Shown: positions 7,306 to 12,066 of the stretch, in pieces
How positions within the stretch are numbered: the stretch's first letter is position 1
Layout: each line of letters opens with the position of its first letter
From: Nitrospinaceae bacterium
GTDB lineage: Bacteria > Nitrospinota > Nitrospinia > Nitrospinales > VA-1
Assembly (NCBI GenBank): GCA_029937635.1
Contig: JAPYPM010000051.1
Span: forward strand, 1-12,066
Length of the DNA: 12,066 nucleotides
Reading direction: 5' to 3'
Position numbers and translations under genes: made by a program
The notes under the pieces: generated by a model
The model's input: the letters and a program-made list of their open reading frames with translations, nothing else
The model's database searches: none
Told to the model about the DNA's origin: nothing

Positions 7306-7683
7306 ATGATAGTTGGAACGGGAATTGATATTATAGAAGTAGACCGAATTAAAAATTCTATTCAAAAGTATTCAGACCGTTTTAAAAAAAAAATTTTTAC
7401 TCAAAAAGAAATAGATTATTGTGATTCTCAAGCCGAGCCAGCAAAACATTTTGCAGCACGGTTTAGTGTCAAGGAAGCTGTCTTAAAATGCTTTGGAACA
7501 GGAATGAGTGGCGGCATATTGTGGAAAGATATTGAAGTAGATAAACTAGAGTCTGGCCAACCTATTTTGAACCTTTATGGTAAAGGGGAAAAAATATTCG
7601 ACCAACTTAATCTGAAACACATCCATATCTCTATTACCCATGACAAAAGTTATGCCGTGGCTCATGCTATTGCTGAAAAATAA
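7306..7683 (+). CDS. acpS: Holo-[acyl-carrier-protein] synthase (AcpS)
   Basis: AcpS moves the 4'-phosphopantetheine arm from coenzyme A to a serine of apo-acyl carrier protein, switching on fatty acid synthesis. The 125-residue length is that of the small trimeric AcpS type. The Mg2+-binding residues are present: Asp8 in GTGIDII (4-10) and Glu57 in ARFSVKEAVLK (51-61), which also holds Lys61. The C-terminal HISITHDKSYAVAHAI stretch is typical. The ATG at 7306 begins the conserved MIVGTGID strand, so it is the start, although the ribosome binding site (AAGAG at 7299-7303) is only 2 bases away. The gene follows tsaC/Sua5 by 28 bases and precedes the lpxL-like start by 87 bases. Confidence 0.95.
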   Translation: MIVGTGIDIIEVDRIKNSIQKYSDRFKKKIFTQKEIDYCDSQAEPAKHFAARFSVKEAVLKCFGTGMSGGILWKDIEVDKLESGQPILNLYGKGEKIFDQLNLKHIHISITHDKSYAVAHAIAEK

Positions 7684-7770
7684 ATACATCCCACTCCTAT
7701 CATCCCCTTATATTGAAACATTTTTCGACAATTTACAGCTTTGCCTTCCCTTATTACTAACAATGAAATC

Positions 7771-8688
7771 ATGATCAATATTAGACACCGTCTTGAATAC
7801 CTAATCGTCCTTTTTTTTATTTTTTCCTTAAAAAACCTATCGGCCAAAACTATATTTCGACTAGGAAGTATCTTAGGGAAGATATCATACAGTGTAGCAA
7901 CAAAAAGAAGGCAGATTGCACTGATCAACCTGAATATTGCTTTTGGAAATAAAAAATCTACTACTGAAAAAAATGAAATTGTTAAAAAATCCTTTATACA
8001 AACTTCACTAACAACACTTCAATCGTTATGGGTTTTAAGTAACCCTGACCGAGTGAATCAATTAATCGAAGGAAATCCAATTGGTCTCGACCTTGTCAAA
8101 AAATGTCTTTTGCGTCAAAAAGGTATTTTTTTTTTAACCGCACATTATGGGAATTGGGAGATCATGGGGATCAATCATGGGGATCAAGGAATATGTAAAC
8201 TCAATTCTATTGTTCGAAGACTCGATAATCCTTACCTTAATGAAATCGCCTTACAACTTAGAACCATTTCAGGAAACGGGATTTTTTGCCGAGACGACTC
8301 TTTATTACAGATCGTGCGTGCATTAAAAAATAATGAAGCTGTAGCAATCATGATGGACCAGAACACAGCAAAGGGGGGATTGTTTGTTGATTTTTTTGGG
8401 GAAAAAGCGTCCACAGCTCGTGCTCTAGCTCGATTAAGCTATCGAACCGAGACTCCCATTATTCCTTTTTTTTGTTATCCCACTAGAAATGGTACATATC
8501 GTATAGAATACGGGCCTGAACTTATACTAAAAAAGACGGGCGATAAGGAAAAAGATATTGTCTTATGGACTCAAGCTTGTGAAAAGCGCATAGAACAAAC
8601 GATACAAGACAATCCGATTCCATGGACATGGGCACACAGGAGATGGAAAACTCGCCCAACCGAGGAACGAGGAACAAAAATTTACTAA
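7771..8688 (+). CDS. Lysophospholipid/lipid A acyltransferase of the LpxL/HtrB family
   Basis: From the ATG at 7771 the protein has 305 residues, the usual length of LpxL/HtrB enzymes. These inner-membrane enzymes add late secondary acyl chains to lipid A; some relatives acylate other glycolipids, so the acceptor is not proven. An N-terminal anchor (about 10-20) is followed by the HX4E catalytic motif AHYGNWE (124-130; His125, Glu130), MMDQN (194-198), VDFFGEKASTARALARLS (206-223) and the C-terminal PWTWAHRRWKTRP (284-296), all family hallmarks. An in-frame TTG at 7741 would add ten residues without a ribosome binding site; the ATG gives the typical basic start just before the anchor. It is the last plus-strand gene and converges on fliA with 15 bases between stops. 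It may share the purE-acpS transcript, or the 87-base spacer may hold a promoter I could not see. Confidence 0.88.
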   Translation: MINIRHRLEYLIVLFFIFSLKNLSAKTIFRLGSILGKISYSVATKRRQIALINLNIAFGNKKSTTEKNEIVKKSFIQTSLTTLQSLWVLSNPDRVNQLIEGNPIGLDLVKKCLLRQKGIFFLTAHYGNWEIMGINHGDQGICKLNSIVRRLDNPYLNEIALQLRTISGNGIFCRDDSLLQIVRALKNNEAVAIMMDQNTAKGGLFVDFFGEKASTARALARLSYRTETPIIPFFCYPTRNGTYRIEYGPELILKKTGDKEKDIVLWTQACEKRIEQTIQDNPIPWTWAHRRWKTRPTEERGTKIY

Positions 8689-8703
8689 AGAATATAGCTA
8701 CGC

Positions 8704-9462
8704 CTATAATTCTTCCGCAATAATAGCTTTGAGCTTTGTACGTAAGCGATACACAGCTTTTGAATGAATTTGGGAGACACGAGACTCAGTAATCTCTAGT
8801 ACAGCGCCGATTTCTTTCATAGTCAACTCTTCATAATAGTAAAGAGAAACCATTAACCTCTCCTTTTCTGGCAAGGCATCAATTGCTTTTGCAATAATTT
8901 CTTTAAGCTCAACAAGCCTGATCTGAGTCTGTGGGTCTGAATCGGCTTTTCCTGCTAAACAATCAAGAAGGCTTTGCTGCTCGCCCGAATCCTTAGCTAG
9001 ACCAAGGTCTTCAAGACTAAAAACCGGCATACTCTTTGTTTCGTTGAGTGTGTCATGAAATTGATCAATACTAAGGCCCATTTCTTTTGCTACTTCTTCA
9101 TCTTCAGGCGCACGGCTTAGTTTCGCTTGAAGTCCCTGCACCACTTTATCGACCTGCGATGCTTTTTGTCTTATAGACCTTGGAACCCAATCCAGAGAAC
9201 GTAACTCATCAAGTATCGCACCGCGCACTCTAAATTCTGCGTACGTTTTAAACTTAGCTCCACGTGTTGAATCATATTTTGAGATTGCATCCATCAACCC
9301 CAAAACACCCACACTAATTAAATCATCCACCTCTATATGAGGTGGGAGACGCATTGCAATACGATTAGCAACATACTTGATCATCGGACTATAACGCTTA
9401 ATCACCTCTTCGCGATTTTCAGGCGTAATCTCGATTTCTTCTACAACTTGTTTACTGGCCAT
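8704..9462 (-). CDS. fliA: Flagellar sigma factor sigma-28 (FliA/WhiG family)
   Basis: FliA directs RNA polymerase to late flagellar and chemotaxis promoters and is held off by the anti-sigma factor FlgM until the hook is finished. The 252-residue protein has sigma region 2 at about 25-95 (SPMIKYVANRIAMRLP, VDDLISVGVLGLMDAI, RGAILDELRSLDWVPRS), the FliA-typical region 3 start (RQKASQVDK) and region 4 at about 190-245. The region 4 helix-turn-helix is LTMKEIGAVLEITESRVSQI (213-232). The RGAILDELRSLDWVPRS block is specific to the FliA/WhiG class, which separates it from other sigma70 proteins. The start is ATG at 9462 with only a weak GTGGG upstream. It follows the unknown membrane gene by 37 bases, so it is probably the last gene of the flhA-fliA operon. 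No flgM or cheY is in view. Confidence 0.95.
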   Translation of the reverse strand: MASKQVVEEIEITPENREEVIKRYSPMIKYVANRIAMRLPPHIEVDDLISVGVLGLMDAISKYDSTRGAKFKTYAEFRVRGAILDELRSLDWVPRSIRQKASQVDKVVQGLQAKLSRAPEDEEVAKEMGLSIDQFHDTLNETKSMPVFSLEDLGLAKDSGEQQSLLDCLAGKADSDPQTQIRLVELKEIIAKAIDALPEKERLMVSLYYYEELTMKEIGAVLEITESRVSQIHSKAVYRLRTKLKAIIAEEL

Positions 9463-9499
9463 CTAATTTACCCACTCAAAATATCCGTTGTCTAAATAA

Positions 9500-9853
9500 T
9501 CAGAAAGGAGTTGCTTCTTTTTTAAATTTTTCATCTTTGTCTTGCATTTGTTTTTTTTCAATTTCAATAGATTCTTTTAAAAACTTTTTCCTAACAGCTT
9601 CAGAATCAATTTTAATCGATTCTTGACCTAAGTCTTCATCAACAGCTACAGGGTCATCTTCCGTCACATCTTTTTCTTCAATAACTAATAAGCCAGTTAG
9701 CCATAATGACGCACCAAATAGAACTCCACCACCCAAACCTCTTAAGCTAGAGGTAGTAACCGTAGCGCCAAACAAAAAACTTCCAATACTCAAAAAACCA
9801 AATGAAAAAATAGCTAATCCCATGGCCCATTTATTAACAATAGTATCACTCAT
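9500..9853 (-). CDS. Uncharacterised two-helix membrane protein in the flagellar operon
   Basis: I do not recognise this family. From the ATG at 9853 it has 117 residues. Two hydrophobic helices (about 9-31 and 40-60) are joined by a short Thr/Ser/Gly loop (GATVTTSSLRGLGGG) and followed by a very charged tail. The tail is acidic first (about 62-80) and then Lys/Glu-rich (about 82-115), probably partly coiled or disordered. The predicted form is a membrane hairpin with a cytoplasmic tail. The start overlaps the flhG stop as ATGA, a classic sign of translational coupling; an in-frame start eight codons earlier would overlap flhG by 28 bases and is less likely. Its place between flhG and fliA suggests a role in flagellar placement, assembly or export, but that is inference from position only. 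Confidence 0.75.
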   Translation of the reverse strand: MSDTIVNKWAMGLAIFSFGFLSIGSFLFGATVTTSSLRGLGGGVLFGASLWLTGLLVIEEKDVTEDDPVAVDEDLGQESIKIDSEAVRKKFLKESIEIEKKQMQDKDEKFKKEATPF

Positions 9854-10716
9854 TGCAAAGAAAAGGCCGTACGCCAAAATAATGTGGATTGTTCTTCACC
9901 TACCACAGACTGTTTTTCGCTCATTATTTTCTGAGCTAATCGACTAATGCACTGAGCCACTTCGGAGTTTGGGTACAATTGTGAAAATGCTTTTTGTTGT
10001 CGAACTGCTTTAGTGACAAAAGGATCCGATAAAATATACCCAAGATATTCAATAGAAACATTTGGCAAAAATTTATCTGCAACTGCCGTGAGGTTCCTGA
10101 ATATCAGTCGAGCTTCTGATTCCGAACCAACCGAATTTATTATCAATCGAAAATATTTTTGTGCATGGTTCATATGTAGTGTTTTGATCAGTGCATAAAC
10201 ATCTGTCAAAGAAGTAGGCTCGGTTGTTGCAATTAGAATAATCTCATGCGCCGCACTACAAAAGTAGGTGACATTTGTAGAGATACCTGCTCCTGTGTCG
10301 AATATCATGAAATCGTAACCGCTGCTAACTTGATCCAATTCTTCCATGAGTACTACTTTTTTTTCATCATCGAGTTGAGTCAGTTCCTGTAATCCACCTC
10401 CTGCTGGAAGTAAATGGATACCTGCGGGACCCTCAGTGATAATATCTTGAACATTTTTCTCCCCTGATAATACATGACCTATATGAAACTTAGGATTAAG
10501 GCCCAATAGAATATCTATATTGTTTAGGCCCAAGTCAGCATCCACCACAAGAACTTTTTTATTCTGTTTGGAAAGTACGTATGCTAGATTAGCAACGATA
10601 TTCGTTTTACCAACGCCACCCTTGCCGCTACTCACGGCCAATACTCTTAGAGAAGAAGATTTTATTTTATTTGACACTATGTTTTTCAAAGACTTTGCTT
10701 GATTTCCCGTAACCAC
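9850..10716 (-). CDS. flhG: Flagellar number regulator FlhG (FleN/YlxH, MinD/ParA-type ATPase)
   Basis: FlhG is a membrane-cycling ATPase that limits flagellar number, activates the GTPase of FlhF and, in some species, acts with flagellar transcription regulators. The 288-residue protein has a deviant Walker A GKGGVGKTN (31-39), VVDADLGLNNID (57-68) and a Walker B strand MIFDTGAG (137-144). The N-terminal NQAKSLKNIV (5-14) resembles the DQAxxLR activation helix that contacts FlhF, with Asn for Asp and Lys for Arg. The C-terminal part (about 262-288) may hold the membrane-targeting helix, though it is not strongly amphipathic by eye. It starts with GTG at 10716 behind GAGGGG. It lies 26 bases after flhF and overlaps the next gene by ATGA. 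FlhF next door separates it from MinD. Confidence 0.93.
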   Translation of the reverse strand: MVTGNQAKSLKNIVSNKIKSSSLRVLAVSSGKGGVGKTNIVANLAYVLSKQNKKVLVVDADLGLNNIDILLGLNPKFHIGHVLSGEKNVQDIITEGPAGIHLLPAGGGLQELTQLDDEKKVVLMEELDQVSSGYDFMIFDTGAGISTNVTYFCSAAHEIILIATTEPTSLTDVYALIKTLHMNHAQKYFRLIINSVGSESEARLIFRNLTAVADKFLPNVSIEYLGYILSDPFVTKAVRQQKAFSQLYPNSEVAQCISRLAQKIMSEKQSVVGEEQSTLFWRTAFSLQ

Positions 10717-10728
10717 TTTATACCCCTC
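10714..10728 (-). promoter_or_regulatory. Ribosome binding site that selects a GTG start for flhG
   Basis: On the minus strand GAGGGG (10728-10723) stands 6 bases before the GTG at 10716-10714. This is the best Shine-Dalgarno sequence in the flagellar block and fixes the start, which puts the conserved NQAKSLKNIV helix at residues 5-14. Confidence 0.75.
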
Positions 10729-10742
10729 AATTTATCCCTATT

Positions 10743-11837
10743 TCAGTTAAAAATCAAACGAATTACCCTATCCTGAGCAGCAACTTCAATATCTTCCGGA
10801 ACTCGTTGACCCGTCGTCAAGTATGACAATGGGAGTCGGGTCCGCAAAGAAAAATTTACTATCGATCCAAAGTTTAAACCTTCGTCTATTTTAGTAAATA
10901 AAACACGGTTAATTTCTAGCGGGAAAAACTGTTTGTAAGATTCCATGAATTGTTTTTCATTAGACACCACGCTCAAAACAAGATGCGTCTCAATTTCACC
11001 CAACCCTTCAAATACTTTTGCTAATAGAGCTGAGTAATTATGATCTTTATGGCACCGACCCATAGTATCAATTAAAATAACATCTTTGTCGGAATGCCGT
11101 TTCATAATCTCTTCCAAGCCAGAGTTATCCTGAGCAGTCTCCACAGGAATACCCATAATATCTCCATAAATTTGCAGTTGTTCAATGCCTCCGACGCGAA
11201 ATGTATCTAACGACACGAGTGCAACTTTCTTTTTTTGTCGGTAAATCAGATCAGCAGCAATTTTAGAAATAGTGGTCGTCTTCCCAGCTCCAGTTGGACC
11301 GACAAGAACCACTTTTTTTGGCAGACTATCATTGGAAGGTTCAACACCACCTTCGCATGTAATCAACCGCTGCATAATTTTTATAAATTTATTTTTTAGA
11401 GAAGGAATATTATCATCTTCACCTGAAACAGTTATTTTTGAGAAAACTTTGGCGATAATTTTTTCGTTCAATCCATTTTTAATTAACTGAGAAAATAGAT
11501 CGATTTGGTGATTCTTTATACCTAACGATTTTGCGCGTTCAGTTTGGCTAAGAAGTGAATACATCAATGACTTTATATCTGGCTCAGCCTCAGCATAATT
11601 AAAGTTAGAAGACCCTATATTATTTTCTTGAGAGATTACTTTTGTCTCACTTTTAATATTATTTGTTGCAGAGTCAATGGCAGCTGTGATTTCTACTTTA
11701 GATGCCCCTCTTCCATTCCATTTGGAACCGTCACGAATAGAGCGTGTTGTTAAAATAAGAGCATCGTTTCCCATTTCTCGTTTTATAGAAGCTAAAGCCT
11801 CGCTATAATTACGTGCAATATATTTTTTAATTTGCAT
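10743..11837 (-). CDS. flhF: Flagellar placement GTPase FlhF (SRP-type)
   Basis: FlhF is an SRP-family GTPase that marks the flagellar site, usually a cell pole, and recruits the first basal-body proteins. The 364 residues show three parts: an N-terminal basic domain (MQIKKYIARNYSEALASIKR, then NDALILTTRS), a variable linker rich in Ser/Asn/Glu (about 40-95), and the N and G domains. G motifs are VGPTGAGKTTTISKIAADL (179-197), SLDTFRVGGIEQL (209-221), LIDTMGR (255-261), FTKIDEG (314-320) and GQRVPEDIEVA (343-353). The DTMGR motif has Met where most members have Ala. The ATG at 11837 lies within the flhA 3' end (11-base overlap), which suggests coupled translation. The gene order flhA-flhF-flhG is widely conserved in bacteria with polar flagella. 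Confidence 0.95.
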   Translation of the reverse strand: MQIKKYIARNYSEALASIKREMGNDALILTTRSIRDGSKWNGRGASKVEITAAIDSATNNIKSETKVISQENNIGSSNFNYAEAEPDIKSLMYSLLSQTERAKSLGIKNHQIDLFSQLIKNGLNEKIIAKVFSKITVSGEDDNIPSLKNKFIKIMQRLITCEGGVEPSNDSLPKKVVLVGPTGAGKTTTISKIAADLIYRQKKKVALVSLDTFRVGGIEQLQIYGDIMGIPVETAQDNSGLEEIMKRHSDKDVILIDTMGRCHKDHNYSALLAKVFEGLGEIETHLVLSVVSNEKQFMESYKQFFPLEINRVLFTKIDEGLNFGSIVNFSLRTRLPLSYLTTGQRVPEDIEVAAQDRVIRLIFN

Positions 11838-12066
11838 TCAGGTCCACCACTTTCAATGTTTTGATTTGTACCGATGGAATAATTTCGCTATGTGACAACA
11901 CTGCTAAATCAGGTAAAAAACGCTCCACAAGCTTACGCAAATGGTGTCGAATTCCCGGTGATGCTAGTAATACTGGAGATGTTTCCATTTGAGGGGTCAT
12001 CGCCTCAACGGCTTCTTGTAATTTAAGGAGTAACTTCTCTGCTACCGTCGGCTCCAATGCCAAAAA
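11827..12066 (-). CDS. flhA: Flagellar export protein FlhA, C-terminal end (partial, cut by right window edge)
   Basis: Only the last 79 residues are visible, reading FLALEPTVAEKLL to a TAA at 11827. FlhA is the main membrane component of the flagellar type III export gate; its cytoplasmic C-terminal domain docks chaperone-substrate complexes. The stretch SPVLLASPGIRHHLRKLVER followed by PDLAVLSHSEI is the conserved end of that domain (typical form: sPxxRxxlrrlxexxxPxlxVLSxxEi). The open frame runs off the right edge, so the start lies outside the window. It overlaps flhF by 11 bases. Confidence 0.93.
   Translation of the reverse strand, partial: FLALEPTVAEKLLLKLQEAVEAMTPQMETSPVLLASPGIRHHLRKLVERFLPDLAVLSHSEIIPSVQIKTLKVVDLNAN

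Noticed and set aside
7741..7770. TTG start at 7741 for the lpxL-like gene
   Set aside because: There is no ribosome binding site ahead of it and the ten added residues are not conserved-looking; the ATG at 7771 fits the family length.
9854..9877. Earlier in-frame start for the membrane protein after flhG
   Set aside because: It would overlap flhG by 28 bases, while the ATG at 9853 forms a standard ATGA overlap.
1..12066. CRISPR arrays, insertion sequences, tRNA or rRNA genes and a DGR reverse transcriptase
   Set aside because: I looked on both strands and saw no spaced direct repeats, transposase motifs, cloverleaf-like sequences or reverse transcriptase motifs; nearly all of the window is accounted for by the listed genes.

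Overview
This window looks like chromosomal DNA of a flagellated Gram-negative bacterium. It is AT-rich by eye. An outer membrane is implied by a lipid A-type (LpxL/HtrB family) acyltransferase. Flagella are implied by the block flhA-flhF-flhG-(unknown)-fliA on the minus strand; FlhF/FlhG pairs usually set the number and place of polar flagella. The mix of genes would fit a deltaproteobacterium-like or related marine lineage, but nothing seen here fixes the taxon.

Region 1 (1-2318): one long minus-strand gene runs off the left edge with 747 codons visible. It encodes an uncharacterised N-terminus, a NACHT/STAND-type NTPase, a helical middle and a C-terminal formylglycine-generating-enzyme-like (FGE-sulfatase, C-type-lectin fold) domain that the window edge cuts. 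This is the most unusual gene here: a candidate NLR-like conflict or sensor protein. FGE-like domains of this kind are known targets of diversity-generating retroelements (DGRs). It has a good sigma70-type promoter and is divergent from a rhomboid intramembrane protease.

Region 2 (2319-5953): the rhomboid gene meets, tail to tail, a small zinc-ribbon plus single-helix membrane protein that lies just downstream of cinA on the minus strand. cinA is divergent from a 12-helix MFS transporter across a 223-base spacer that contains a perfect 12-base palindrome.

Region 3 (6128-8688): a plus-strand housekeeping set, purE - tsaC/Sua5 - acpS - lpxL-like, covering purine synthesis, tRNA t6A modification, acyl carrier protein activation and lipid acylation. 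The first three are tightly packed and probably co-transcribed. purE starts with TTG behind a strong Shine-Dalgarno sequence.

Region 4 (8704-12066): the minus-strand flagellar block. In order of transcription it holds the flhA 3' end (partial), flhF (11-base overlap), flhG (GTG start with a strong ribosome binding site), an uncharacterised two-helix membrane protein joined to flhG by an ATGA overlap, and fliA (sigma-28). It converges on the lpxL-like gene with a 15-base gap.

I saw no tRNA, rRNA, CRISPR array, insertion sequence or convincing intrinsic terminator. No gene-free stretch exceeds 300 bases.
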